Source of the DNA: Drosophila miranda
Lineage: Eukaryota > Arthropoda > Insecta > Diptera > Drosophilidae
Assembly: GCF_003369915.1 (NCBI RefSeq)
Contig: NC_046677.1
Coordinates: forward strand, 18,680,913-18,744,912
Reading direction: 5' to 3'
Length of the DNA: 64,000 nt
This document shows positions 11,501-24,341 of this stretch, piece by piece; position 1 is the stretch's first letter, and each line of letters starts with the position of its first letter. The position numbers were made by a program, and so were the translations under genes. The notes below the pieces were generated by a model. That model made no database searches, was not told the origin of the DNA, and saw nothing but the letters and a program-made list of their open reading frames with translations.

Positions 11501-12527
11501 AATATCCAAAGAAAAATGGTGAAGATAGCTTAATATCTGGCGCCTTGTATAATACTTATACACTCGCTGTTCATGGATTACAAAGTATCGATTATTGCAT
11601 AAATGGAGCTATATGGAACACTATGCAACTCCTTTATATAATGTTAGCATCAATACATTTTTCGACAATTTCAATTAACTATTGCACTCAAAATGAAGAA
11701 CATAAGTCGTAGGACACTTCTATTCTTCTATTTAGAGAATTGTGCGACCATTCAGCATAAATATGTACGTTCCCAAAGTCGGATTAAGGATATACCCGAA
11801 CCCGCAAGTATTCAGCCCTAGCAGAATAGCGTATGGAATCCCCACCGTATACACTTGATGCCCGTACATTTCATTTTCATGTATTTTTGGTCAAGGAAAT
11901 GGCAGTCGTGTTCTCTAACCAAAACAATAAGAGAGACAATTTGGGAATGTCGTGACTGATATGAATATTCATGAACAGCTCGCGACGAATTTAATAATTA
12001 AATTGTTGCAATATAAATTCGTCCCCTGGGCAGCAGCGGGTCTTCTGGTGGGCTGATGCCGTCTATCAGGACAAACGTTCCAGACTGCACTAAACCGAAA
12101 ACTATTCAGCCGGTAGGAGTCTCCTGGAGAGACACATGGGAAGGGTCCATGTCCATGACTAAATTAACAAATCAATTATTTAGCACGAACGCTTTTGCAG
12201 GCCCTGTTTGGATTAGAGCGATGCGAATTAGGTGCGAATGTCCAGGCGGGTAATACCTTAAATGCGAAACTGTGTAATTTGGTTAAAAGCCTTTGCTTAT
12301 TACTGGGTACACTGGGTACAGTGCTTTTGGGTTCGAATTGCGTACATTTCAGCAGGGATATATATTGCTCAATTTAACTCTTTATACCAGTAGCACAGGT
12401 ATATAAATTAGGTGTGTAGGTATGTACTTATGAAGAAAGGAAACGTTTCCAATCTGTCGTGTTCAACGTCCAGATCTCAGAGACTAAGAGAAAGAGACCA
12501 AGTCACAGTTAAGATGCTGATTGTGAT
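8560..12527. other. Intergenic block
   Basis: No supported gene. Open frames of 60-110 codons (for example 9869-10075, 10571-10903, 11494-11712) lack ATG starts or domain matches and have intergenic-type composition. It separates the PRPP-synthetase-like gene from the convergent SLC13-like gene. Confidence 0.6.
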
Positions 12528-12533
12528 TTTATT
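12528..12533 (-). terminator. Poly(A) signal AATAAA of the SLC13-like gene
   Basis: AATAAA on the minus strand, about 35 bases beyond the TAA at 12569-12571. Confidence 0.8.
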
Positions 12534-12568
12534 GGTTTATGTATTGCTGTTTATGTATTGAACTCGGT

Positions 12569-14911
12569 TTAATAACCGGAGAATGCAGTTCCTCCTAGAG
12601 CCATGGTGAAGCCCAGAATGAAGACAAACATGAGTATGGTGGGTACCAGGCCTCCTAATAGCTGGGGATGAAAGTCAGTTCGTTGCTTGGGGTCACGACT
12701 TTGAACTACTGTCTAGCAGATACTTACAAACTGAAAGGGTCGAACATTTCCCCAGCCGGCAATAATCGTGTTGGATGGTGTACTGGTTGGTAGCATGAAC
12801 TGATTGTGCAGGGCAGTCGCAAATGGCACGGCCACGTTCTTACCCTAGAAGAAAGAGGTGTAATGCAATAGTCCTGATCGACCGTAGTCCACTTACGGCT
12901 CCAAACATAATGGGGATACCGAGCTTAGCCACGGTGGTGGCTGGTGATAGGATAGTCATCAAGGTTCCCAATGCGGAGCCATACATCAAGGCAGTTCCCT
13001 TGCTCATTTTACTCTTTTTCGCCGAGTCCGCCAACCAATCAAAGAAACCGGCCTTCTGGCCGCTAAACACGCAGCTGAACCCGGCAGCCAGCATGAAGAT
13101 GTGTCCCCAAGGTGTATTGGAATTCACCGCCTTCCAGCCCAGTAGAGACGGTGCACTGCCCTCTTTCTTGGGCTGGCGACACATGTAGTATTTGCAGAAC
13201 ATGTAGTTGGCAGGAATGCCAAAGAATAGAATACTCATTCCAATGATAGTGACGGAGGCACCATTAGTCGTTTTCTTGCTTATAGTGTCCCAGCCATCCA
13301 TGAAGCGAGGCTTCCGCGTCATCAGTAGCAGAAATGTAACAAGAATCAGGATGAGGGACAATTTGGCGTGGATTGTCCAGGGACCCATTTTCTCCCCCTT
13401 ATCGGCCACGGCCTGTTTGAATCCGTCCTTATTGCCAGCACCCTCGGCCAGCTCCTGCTTCACTTTGCCCCCCGCCAGTCCGAGGAACATAATACTGATC
13501 CAAAGACTCAATACGATCATACTAAGAATCATTGGAACAATTAACAGCACCAGGAAACTTCCAGCGCCGACCTTGCCTTTCAAATTCCTAGGGGAACAGG
13601 TATAATTATACAAAATTTTGGTTATATTTTGCATTCATCGGGTAAAGATTCAAATTTGGCAATAACTATGAAGATAATGTACCGCAGCAAGAAATAAAAT
13701 GAATAATTGGGATACCCCAGGAGTTTGCCCAATAATACGCTTACTCTAGTACTTATAGTTTCTGAGAACTAGGACTACAAAGGAACTAGAAGACTGACAG
13801 ACAGACATCGCAATGTCGAATCGGCCATTGATGGTGGCTAAGAATACAAATTCTTTACGGGGTCGGAACCGCTTCCTTCTGTGCTCCATGATTACCGGAT
13901 ATAAAAATACTCTACTTACTTATTAAAAATGTCGATTAGAGCTTCATTGGGATCCTGTAGTGGCGAAATCATGCCCCCCAGGGTGGAAGCATAGCACACG
14001 GTTAAATAAATACCCACTGCAGGACGCGACGGATAGGGTTTACTGTGAAACGGAAAAAAGTATTATTTTGTTGCATCTAAAGTATGACACACTAGACTTA
14101 CGATCCACGCTCGTAGGGCTCTTCGTCGGAGTACATTTTAACAATGCCAGCCTGAAAAAAGGATCGTTTGAGCCTTTCTTAATAGTGGGATCACACACTC
14201 ACCTCATTGAATGAAGTCATCACAGCTAGAGCCACCTTCATCCAAAAGGCCGCTATGATTGTGGAGTTAACAAGAACGGATGGCAGCGCAGTGACAAGGA
14301 CCAGAAAAATCTGAAAACTATGCGGAGAAAGACCTAGTAAGTATGATCGTTTTGTATGAATTTTCTTACAGTCTAATGTTGGAACCACAAATTTTGATAA
14401 CTATTACGGCGAGACGTTCACTGAGCTTCGAAGAGTCCATCATGACGCCCATAATGACGCTGCCATATGTCAAAAATATTAGGTCTGTATAATACGAATT
14501 GCTGACGGGGCCAGAGCCCGCGATGCCCAAGACAGGAATGAATGTAATGTAGAGAAAAGCAGTTGCGCCTTGAGCCATAACGTTGAGGATGTAGTATAGA
14601 TATAGGCATATTGTAATGTATATAAACCGAGATACCTATTGGGAATTCAGTTCAATTCGAGGGCTTACTAAATAGACAGGCCTGTACGTACCAAAATATT
14701 CTCTGCCAGCAGAATCGGGGCAAATACGAGGGGTATGACCACGATGAGAACGCCTTTGTAGTGAAACTTGCAAAACTGTTTACGATCATCTTGCTCTTTG
14801 TATGGCAAGTCGCCAGGCTTGTACTCGTCGACCTCACTTATTTGTAAATATTTGTTGTTTTGTTATTTTTCTTACACTATTATTATTCCCTTAATTATTT
14901 ACTTACGCCAT
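12569..14911 (-). CDS. SLC13/Indy-family carrier paralogue with degenerate ion-binding motifs
   Basis: Nine coding exons: 14911-14907, 14836-14692, 14635-14370, 14317-14203, 14151-14102, 14042-13920, 13587-12897, 12844-12728 and 12661-12569. All phases agree and give 534 residues (fly Indy about 570-590). The start is the ATG in a CAAAAATGGC context; the first intron splits codon 2 and uses a pyrimidine-poor acceptor. The chain is polytopic. Family matches: KYKPGDLPYKEQ then the first helix, LSERLAVIVIKICGSNIR, PWTIHAKLSLILI, FGIPANYMF, and the late signature LPTSTPSNTIIAGW (about 483-496). Indy-type proteins move citrate and dicarboxylates across the plasma membrane. The SNT-type motifs are not kept: the first reads LVNST (154-158), the second SPATT (449-453), and the Gly/Thr/Asn-rich loop after LGGM (215-218) is replaced. 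Coupling or substrate may thus differ. The fold assignment is firm; transport activity is uncertain. Confidence 0.9.
13735..13915 (-). mobile_element. INE-1-like repeat in intron 6 of the SLC13-like gene
   Basis: Contains diagnostic INE-1 words in order: ATAGTTTCTGAGAACTAGG, a run of GACAGACAGACAT, CTAAGAATACAAATTC, then GGGGTCGGAACCGCTTCCTTCTG. INE-1 (DNAREP1) is an abundant, long-dead repeat of Drosophila. It explains why this intron (332 bases) is far longer than the other introns of the gene. Orientation is tentative. Confidence 0.7.
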
Positions 14912-17900
14912 TTTTGAAAGTATTTAAAACTTTTTATTTCCTAAAATAATTTGTGGAACGATTTCTAACGATTTGTTAAGGAATACGGAATATCTAACAG
15001 AATGATTTAAACAGGGCTGCTAAGACGAATAAAATTGGATGTGACAAAAACTACTGGAAGGCAACTTACGATTGTCCAGGTTTTAGGTCATAAAATAAAT
15101 CACAGGGGCCCCAATCTAAACAGCATGCTGCGATGGTACCAGTTCATAGCCCAATTAATGGATTTTAGACACTTCTCTGAAGGGGTCGCAGGTTCAAGGA
15201 TACAGATAGGGAAATAGCGGGCTTTATTTCATCACGCTTGGGACATTTCATTGTCTATTATTTGTACGTGTACACTTGATTTTTTCCAAATTAGAATAAT
15301 CTAATTGATTAATGATTGAGACAAAAATATATGATAGTGCGCTCCACATTTTCTCCAGTTGAAAATTCCTAGTCTACCTGACATGATATTTCTTTGCAGT
15401 ACTACGACGCACAGTGCAGCCTCGTCCGGATAGAGGTGGCAAATACACACGCATCCAATAGAGAATTATGCAGAGCCTTCAAAAATCCAATAAATCTAAT
15501 CAAACTTTTATTTTAGAAGATAGAACTCTCAAAGTAGTAAAAAGTAAAGTATGTATTGTATGATTCTGTTTTTGGTATCTCTTATTGGTTTATTCATTTT
15601 AATCAATATTCAACAAAAAAAATGGTCCGTTGCAAAGACAGTTCTAAAGTCAAAACTAACTAACTAAACTAACAAATAATTTTTTAGTTGGTTTTCAACT
15701 TTGACTTGACTTTACAAAAAATAAATTCCTGGTTTCATTGAGTTTGGGGGGAAACCGCTCTGCGACGGAGCTCCATTCGCGGGGGTTCCCAACACTTTTT
15801 TACTTAAATCTTATATTAATCATACGCCAAGCTATGCAAAGATATATTGCTCTGAAAACAAACACTCGCAGCCTCGTAAATGCTAGGCGCTCCTTAGCAC
15901 TGGTAAAAAAAAGTAAATTGAAAGAATGCAAATATTTGTGTTTGCTAACTCAAAGCGTAATCATTCTGCGAGCATTTATTCGTATTGGTATTTTTCTTCC
16001 ATATTTCCCAAAGACAGAGAACTCCAGAGAACTCCTGCTTTAAGATGTACCCAAATAGCAGTAAAATCTTGTTCTGTAGCGTCGCTTAGAGACTAGTCTG
16101 GCTCCTAATTATTTTCTACCCGTTTATATACCGATTATCGTCCTTCGTGGAGGTTGGAGGGGCCGGCTAGAAATTTGGTAACAGTCACACATACATCCTT
16201 CTGGCTGTTACCCACATCCGAATCCCCCACAAAGCTAATATATCGCAATGCCTCTTTGAGGTCAATTACTCGAAAAATCTTCTATTGGATTTAGGTCCGG
16301 GCTGATCGCTGGCCATTGCAATAAGAGTATCTCCCTAGCAGCCAGAAAGTCTTGGCTTGTTGGAAGATCCACTCATCCCCATATTTATATGTCTCCAGCT
16401 AATTCAATGAGTGTTGTTTCTAACAACTCTAAATATAGTAGAGCTCTGCCTTTATTCTGGTTGGTAAAAAACAAAGTACAGACTTTCCTGGAGGAGCGAT
16501 GCTCCTTTTAAATTTTATGAATACGTTTTTTGGATACTTAAATCTTGAACTCTATATTTTTATTATCAAAATTTTGTTGATATATCTTGCTAATCTTAGA
16601 TCCAGAACGGTAGATGGTACGGCAATGGGTTAGGATTGTTAAGCCGTCTTCTGGTGGTTCTGTTTCCCCCCCGGGTTGATTTCAAGAATTACTGCGTGCT
16701 CACTAATAGCGCAGCCCAGTCTATGCAACGGTAGGATAAGTTTTTGTAGGGGGTAACGTGTACTCGGAGTCTCAATAGCAATTTTGCTTGTTTCTGAAAG
16801 CTGAGTAAACTTATGTAGGTCAGATTTTATTGTAAAGGCTCCAGTGACTCTGGGCAATAAAACTTTTCTAACAGTGCGGCAGAACCTGGCAGACACTGCG
16901 ATGTGGATGTTCCTCAATGCAGTTTCAAATTTGTGACAACTTTGTTGGGCCAGGTGACGCGTAACAACGACTGCGCGTCTCTGGCAATTTGGCGAAACTG
17001 CTCGTTCTGCTTCGTTAGAATTGAAGTAAGAGCCGGCGTTATATTTGACGTGGAAGCTGAATTAACTTTTCTACTCTAGCCAAAATCTGGTGCTACTGCA
17101 GTAGCAGTTACTAATGGCGTACCATATGGTTGGTCGTGGCACAGGGCCTTGCCTTGAATCAAATTTGACAGAGATAAAAGGTATTTCAAAATATATAAGC
17201 AGTGAAGGTCGGCAAAGATAAAAAAAAAGGTAATTTACATCCACACAGTCTCCCTCGATCCATTAATGGGAACCGTGTAGTCGAAACACTCAAACACTGA
17301 GTCCCTACTAGTGCTCCTGCCACTGTTTCTGTTTTTGCAATCGACAGTGAAATGCCTGGTTTGTTTAACCAAAGTTTTCGTGGGTTGACTTTACCCAATC
17401 GTTGCTCCCCTTATCGCTGCTTCTTGTTTTACAAGTATCACATACTTTCATTCATTCATTTCAACTATTTTGATATTTAGTTGAATTACACATGCCGCTC
17501 TCTGACTCGTTTTTTGATTGTCTTAGATTGTCACAACTTTGTTAAACAAGTAGCATGAATGTTGACAAGGGAGTACCCATGATTTCTGGAACTTTCTGAT
17601 GTCCTTTGGTAAAAAAAAAGGAATAAATTCGAAAATACATCACATGATTAATAACGAAGAGAAACCTATAGAAAATAGGCAACGTAAATGAATTAAACAT
17701 TTGTTTACCTATAAGCATGCCCTTGCCCTCTAGTCTACAGTATTTATAGTATTTATTTATCTTAATCAATTCTTCTATCATCCTTAAGCGCGAACCGCTT
17801 CCAAACTCTCTCACAAAGCGTCTAAGACTATGTGTATCCATGAGCGAAACCCTTCCATTGCTTTAACCTGATTGACACTTGATGCCTTGGCCATTTGGTT

Positions 17901-18215
17901 GCGATGGCAGGAAAAAGGGAAGCAAAAAATGAAATATATGAATCCATAGACCGACTACAACAACGGCGAATAAAGGACAATGGCCAAGCGGAAGTTGATT
18001 GACTCCTGTGGTAGAAGTTTTTCACCCACGGAAGTTTGATAAGAAAAAATGGCCGAGACTGCTCTTTGTCCGTCGGCCATTGTTGTCTTTTCCTGGGGGC
18101 TAACAGGACCTAAATATGTACATGTCTGGTTTTAGTTTTAGGGCCGACAACTAAGAATAAACTTGAAAAACCAAATGTGCTTAGCATTTAATTCTCTTGC
18201 TACCTTTCCATTTGC
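14912..18215. other. Intergenic block with Tc1 relic
   Basis: No intact gene. Apart from the Tc1-family fragment described separately (16230-16500), it is AT-rich and contains a perfect 16-base palindrome, TGCTACTGCAGTAGCA, at about 17091-17106. Frames at 15738-16043, 16639-16917 and 17542-17841 have no recognisable domain. Confidence 0.6.
16230..16500 (-). mobile_element. Degenerate Tc1-family transposase fragment
   Basis: On the minus strand a conceptual translation gives YGDEWIFQQ, then in another frame FLAAREILLLQWPAISPDLNPIED. These match two hallmark blocks of Tc1/mariner-superfamily transposases: the IFQQDN region and the WPxxSPDLNPIE block that precedes the third catalytic acidic residue. 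The two blocks lie in different frames with stops between them, so the gene is dead. No terminal inverted repeats were found nearby. Confidence 0.75.
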
Positions 18216-18221
18216 TTTATT
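18216..18221 (-). terminator. Poly(A) signal AATAAA of the secreted cysteine-protein gene
   Basis: Minus-strand AATAAA about 26 bases after the TAA of the gene at 18247-18564. Confidence 0.7.
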
Positions 18222-18246
18222 TGAAATATAATCAAAAGAATGTCGA

Positions 18247-18564
18247 TTAGACACGTTTGCGACAACGTCTTCCGAAAACCTCCCATCCCAGCCAGCAGCG
18301 CTGTTGGGTGTCCATTAGCAGCTCCCCTGTCACAGGCAGCTGATTGTCTACCAAGGCTGCACAACTTGTGTGCTGCAGGGATATTCGTAGCTTCTGGGGC
18401 TGTCGCGGATGCAGGAGACTCCGACAGTAGGCCGCCTTGTCCGCCTGTAAAGGCAGCTCCGTCTCGATTCGTTCTGTCCAGTTGATACTTGGCGTGGCAA
18501 GTTGCAGCAGCGCAAGAGGTAGGAAAACTATGAGTCCGAGTGCTGTTGACGCACACATGTCCAT
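18247..18564 (-). CDS. Small secreted cysteine-containing protein, uncharacterised
   Basis: A single-exon frame of 105 residues with ATG context GGCATGG. Residues 1-23 form a signal peptide (hydrophobic LGLIVFLPLALLQLA), followed by a mature part of about 80 residues with four cysteines. It ends in CWLGWEVFGRRCRKRV, a C-x6-9-G-x2-C ending with a basic tail that recurs in many short secreted fly peptides. One N-x-T site (NWT) lies just after the signal peptide. Codon use is strongly coding. An initiator-like TCAGTT lies about 26 bases upstream of the ATG, so the 5' UTR would be short. The gene lies alone between the SLC13-like gene and dpr2. Function is unknown; an immune, reproductive or gut secreted peptide would fit, but sequence does not decide. 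Confidence 0.8.
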   Translation of the reverse strand: MDMCASTALGLIVFLPLALLQLATPSINWTERIETELPLQADKAAYCRSLLHPRQPQKLRISLQHTSCAALVDNQLPVTGELLMDTQQRCWLGWEVFGRRCRKRV

Positions 18565-19924
18565 GCCGTCGCTACGGCCAGATCAGAACTGAGCTCTGGG
18601 GCCAAAATCGGTCTAGGTACTGCCAAGCTCTGACCAGCTGTTTTCGTTTGCCGTTTGTCGTTTGCTTGTTTGTTCAGGGCTTTTGTTTCCGACTGGAAAT
18701 GTGGCGTTTGAGACTTGGCTCTGGTTTTCTTTAGGGAGTTTCTACGATTCAACAATTGAACGGCTTTAAGTCACTTAATCAGCTATGTATGTATGTATGT
18801 TGGATTTCTTATTCTATTATTGTTTGGCTCGTTAGAACGCATGCAAGAATAGTTTCAAGTTGTTAAGTCGTTTAAAAGATACCTTGCAGTGATTCATTTT
18901 CAAACAAGTTAAGTACTTTTCGTTCAATGATAGATCTTACATTTCGCTGCAATTGCTTGTCAGCCCTTTCCTGCGTTTGGCGCTTTTACTATCGCCATCT
19001 CGACTGTTTGGCCACTTCATTCTTTTGGTTGAAATTGCATTCACCCGAATGAAAGCGCAGTTACTCGACACTCCCGAATGAGGCATGCAATCGAGTGTAA
19101 AGTACTCTCTTTTATTACAGTATCCAACATCAGGATAGGTTTGCACTAGTTAGTGGACTGCTTTCTACGCACTTCTTAAAAAACATGTTTTGGGCAACAC
19201 GTTTTACATATAGCTGGGGATGATTCCAAAACCACTTTGACTTGATTCTAACAAGCAGGAGCACCATTAACATCCTCAGTTCTGAGCAGAAATACTTTTT
19301 CTTAATCCTATTAAAGTCTTCCAGATCCAAACTAAAGACCGATGGCTATATCGAGTTTTTTGATGATGCTGATCTTAATATCTCTTCTTTTTTGTCGGTG
19401 TGTAATGATTTTTTTTCTGAACGCAGGAAAATCTTTAATTTTTGTAGCGTTGTGTCATTTAATAACGTTGCCTCGAAAGTCAGTTTCGCCGCTATCTATG
19501 TATGTATATATATATATGTATATTTATGTAGGCATGTGTGTGTGTAGTTGCTACCGTTTGTTCTGTGCTGTCATATTTTCGTTGGGAAACCTGTATTTGT
19601 GTGTATTTTAACACTATATTTTACAATGTACACACACACAGGATAAAAGTCAGTGCGAATTGAACGTTGAAACGAAACGAAATTGCAACTAATAGAATTG
19701 ATGGAACCAAATAAAAAAAAAATCGCTGATAGTGGTGGGTAATGATTATTTTGACGCTCGACAAGAGCCACGGCTCTAGTTTTAAAACCTAGTCAATTTG
19801 AATTTAATCTTACCTATGATTTATGTAACCTGTCAATTACATTTTATACGTCATTAAAGGTATGCGCCGGAAATGGTATCGAAGCTGATTAATTCTTGCA
19901 CTACGTGTATCCTCTTTCCACTTA

Positions 19925-20213
19925 TGGAGATAATGATTTCTGTTCCCGATAGGCCGACTTTTTATTTCGATTAAATGAAAACCCGGCGCACAAATCAAAC
20001 TGCAATGTGTGGTTTATTGCGCGAGATCCAAAATGCAAGTGTCGCTTGCTTGCCCTTCACGTTGCCGCTCCGATCATTGAGCGCAGCTTCGCTCGGCATA
20101 CATACACAAACAGACGCAAAGCGGAGCAGGGTGAGCAAGCGCAAAGCTTTAACACACATATGAGTGACATGTTGAGTGACTATTTGACAAGCAGCTTATC
20201 GGGGCGGAGTTCT
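19925..20213 (-). repeat. LTR-like direct repeat, copy A
   Basis: About 290 bases, nearly identical to 24342-24667 in the same orientation. Shared landmarks are AATGATTTCTGTTCCCGAT, GGTTTATTGCGCGAGATCC, CTTCACGTTGCCGCTCCGAT and AGGGTGAGCAAGCGCAAAGC. Read on the minus strand it carries GCGCAATAAACC, a poly(A)-signal-like site as found in the R region of retrotransposon LTRs. No coding frames remain between the copies, so a solo LTR is the best guess. Confidence 0.6.
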
Positions 20214-20429
20214 GCACCTAATGACCTAGTTGATCGGAACTTTTGAATATTTTATCAATTTCCATTTTTCCGCTAAGGTTTTTTATTCTGCTACATCTGT
20301 GTCTCCCCCCACTCACACCAACACCAGCTGAAGATTGAGTGTGAGAGAGAGAGAAAGAGAAACAGAAAAGTGGAAGGGTGAAGGGGGCACATTTATTTGT
20401 TCATTCTGGCTATAATAATAATCCGATCT

Positions 20430-20735
20430 GATTCGGCATCTGGTAGATATGGTAATTCTGCATAATTCTGCGTTTTCTGTTTTTTCGTATCTTCAAAAAG
20501 TGGAAGGGGCGTGGCAATATTTTTAAACATATGTATTATTTATGGTGTGATACCACAGAAGGCTATTTACACACAAAATTTTGTTGCTCTAGCTCTTATA
20601 GTCTTTGAGGACTAGGCGACAAACAAGAGGGAGGGACAGGGCCATATCGACTCGGCAATTGATGCTGATTAAGAATATATTTACTTTACGGTGTCGCAAA
20701 CGCTTCCTCCATAAGCATTTAAGTACATTTAAGAC
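20430..20735. mobile_element. INE-1-like repeat
   Basis: Shares, in the same order, the blocks GTGGAAGGGGCGTGGC, TTGCTCTAGCTCTTATAGTC, GGACTAGGCG and a CGCAAACGCTTCCTCC variant of the INE-1 end with the copy at 61010-61335. It is diverged and non-coding. Confidence 0.65.
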
Positions 20736-23700
20736 TCGTTAAGCCCTATAATGAGTCCCAAAGCTTCTAGTTGCGCTGCTGTGAGTTAATATTGTTAGGT
20801 TTTTAGTAGTCAACTTTCTAAAAATGTGATTATTTTAGCCCTATTAATTGGCTATAGCATTAAATCACACGGCAGGTCAACACCCACAAGCTCTAAGATG
20901 CTTTTAGCGAGGCCCTACAGCACACTGCTAATGACACTTGCACGCCAAAGGGTGAACCCTGGTAATGGCCCAGACATGTGCTTTAAATTGATTCTACCCG
21001 ACAAACTCCATTAGAGCAGAACACAGACACAAGGGAAAGTTGGGAAAGTCAAAGAAGCCCACCCGCTGGCTCAGTAAATTGTAAATGTGGTTTAAAGGCA
21101 GCTGAAATTACAAAATTCTCAACAGAAAAATTCAATTACATTCCTTTGTTTTATGCTTTTCTGCTTTTAAATAGAATAAAAGAATAACAGAAAAATATAC
21201 ACATAAAACAAAAATAAAACCATTAGGATACCTGGTACGGCCTTTTCTAGATACCCTTTGATCACTATGAAAAGAGTCAAAACGCGATAGTCCCAGCTGA
21301 GACTTTAAGATGAAGATAGCGAACCATTTAGCAACATTCGTAAACCTATCGGCTGTAGTCGATATTTGGTAAAGACAATGGAAGAACTCTTTCCAAATAT
21401 TGCTAGCAGACGCACCTACCAAGATCTACATACATGCATAACTATCTGTGCACAGCCATGCACATACACATATGCATGTACATAATGCCTCATAAATCTT
21501 CATTCATTCGTTTCATCGTGGAGGAGCCATGGACGACAGTGTGCGAGTCATTAACAACATCATCGCACAGTGGGACGCTCCTTCATTTCAACTTTCAACT
21601 CATTTCAACGTTTATTTAACTTCTGAGCGAACACCAACACGACTTTTTCACATTCACTCTCTTTCAGACACTCTTCATCGTGCAGTGTGCGCCGTCTGGC
21701 GGATTTCGGCCCCACTGTGCTTCGTGTCGATTTATTCCCTTCTCTTTCGCTCCTTTCTATGTCGATGGATACATCATTTATCATTGGAATCTTTTAGTTG
21801 TCATATTTCTGCTGCAGCTGAATGCACCAGAGCTGATTTTTCACTTCTTAGTCCCAGCTATCGACAACAAAGTGACAGACTATCACACATTAATGTACTG
21901 CATCGTGCAATTTGTGGACAGTATGGAGCATGAGTGGGAGCATGAGACATAAATATCGTATTGAATAATGAGCACCCGCCATGGAGCATTCGACCTCCAT
22001 GCTCCATGCTCGTTCAAATGTGAAGTCATTTTAATTTCCGCCGGAAATAATATCGTTTAAAAATTGAATTTTAAAACTCACACGCTCGGCGCAACAGTGC
22101 TACCCCTGCGCTACCCAGAATCCCATAACTGTCGGTAATGAAAAGGAAATGACACAAAATAATCAAAAAACAGTAGCGTAATGCTTGAGATTGTGAAACA
22201 CAATACAGTTTGGTCATCAGCTTCTTCCTCGACTCCCCTCATTATACGATTTGTGTTCAATTTTTGTTGGTTTAATGATAAATTATTGTCCCACGAATGC
22301 TGCTCCTAAGACGTGTTTCAAAGTCGAATTGAATCCATAATTCCATGTCTTTTAACTTTAAATTTAAATTTATGACATTCAATAGTCTCAACTCTTTCCT
22401 TTCTTGCTTCTAACTCCCTATTTGCCTGATTGAGATTCAGTGTTATGTTAATTTTTTAGACCTAGTGGCTTTAGGTCTTGCAGGCAGTGACATCCACGTT
22501 AACGTTTTCAACACTAGAGTGAATCTGGGTGCGGCCTTGCTGCCACCGAATTTTATCCTATTTAACAAGATTCGCTCTTTTTTCAGGGACCCGAACGTGT
22601 AAATTTATAATTAAACGCCAACACTTTTTCCAGGCCAGCCTAAAACTTGGACTTTGGGCCAGATTCTGGCGGCGGCCAGCTGAATCCGCCTCCGTTTTGA
22701 AATTCTTTTACATTGTGTGCTCTGGCCATTTCGGCACTGTGTCCTTGTGGCGTTTTTGCTTTGAAATCTTCCGTGTAAGCACTTAATTAGTGGTAAAAGT
22801 TAGGAACAAACCAACAAAACATGCTAAATACAGAGAAAGACAGCAACGGCCACTAGCTGGTCCCTCCCATCTTTCAAATGGGATGAATTTATTTCGTTTG
22901 ACGCATATTAGATTACACGGTTTTGCCCCAGAAAGGGTCCAAGAGCGACCAGTTACTGGAAGACCCACCACATTTGCGGTTCCCTGGAAAGTTCCAGCCC
23001 CAGTGGTTTTTTTTCATTTATCTATATATTTGTACATATGTATGTATATGTAAGTGAGTGGGAAAGATTGTCTTCTTGTAGGTACAAAGAGTCAACCGTT
23101 AATAGTTAATATATACGAGCAATGGTGGCGTGCTATTTGATAAGTATATTATGAATACTTTTCGGCTTATACACACTAGTATGTATGCAGTTTTAATAAC
23201 TTTTGATAACTTCTGCTAATGACTGGCGAACTCTTTCCTGAAAATCGGATTTCTTGATTCCATATGAAAATTCTCTGTTTATAAAGGCTTTTGCCAAACA
23301 TTTTCTCCGTCAGCCCGCATAAATTTTCAAAATATTTTGTTAAGCCTAATAGTGCCGGGGGGTAAGGGCGTGTTTTCCGTCTTTCATTGTGCTTTTGTAA
23401 ATAAACTTAATTATTAATTAGTAATTATAGACAATATAATGATTTGTGTCTCTGAAACAGCAGAAGGAACAGTACACCCCAGCCCGCTGTGTGGCACAAA
23501 TAAAATTATTTACATACAAATAAAAAAAATTACTCCCAACTCTCACTGCCATCCATGCTTTGCTTGCGGTGTTTAATTAACTTTTGCAGGGAAATTACTC
23601 GGAGAACTTTAAAGCGATAAAACTTTTGCGAGCTGACATTTGCCCCCTTCGACTTCTTTCTACCAAAATTACAATATTAAATTTAGTTTCGCATAAAACA

Positions 23701-24341
23701 GAAAACAATTAAACTTCTGAACGCCCGCACATAAAACAAGACCAAACTCACCAGGCGCAGCGCCCCGCCCCGCACCGCCTGCTGGCTCGTGGAACTGCAT
23801 AAATGTTTGGCTTTGATGACAGAACAGAACGACAGGCCCGACCAGTTCCGCCCTGTCCTGCAGACAGGTGACGGGTTGTATTTATCTGTTGCTCCTGCCT
23901 CGTTTATTGTGGCCCTGCGGTGATTTTACGGCGAACAAACAGCAACGGCAGAAGCAGAAGAATGTAAATCCCGTCTGAGTGCAGGTCGAGCAGGGAAAAC
24001 TTTGCGGCTTGCCGTGCTAATGATTCAATCTACTTGCCCGAGCTGCCCTGAAAGTTTACAAATTTGGACAGGAACAACGTCAAAAACCACAAAATCACGC
24101 CAAGAGGAGGAAATAAAGCGACAAGCAAAAATAAATTTGAATTGAAAGCGCTTTCAGATTTTAATTGCAGCGGCTCACGGAACGAACTGCAATCAACCCT
24201 TTTTTCCTTCTTCAAAATAGTTGACGAGCTTTCCTTTTAACGAAAATCGATACATACCCTTCTATAATATTATCGCGAAAATGTGGCCGCGAACAAACGG
24301 AGAAATGGAGCTCCAGTACAACGGTATACCTACATATTTTT

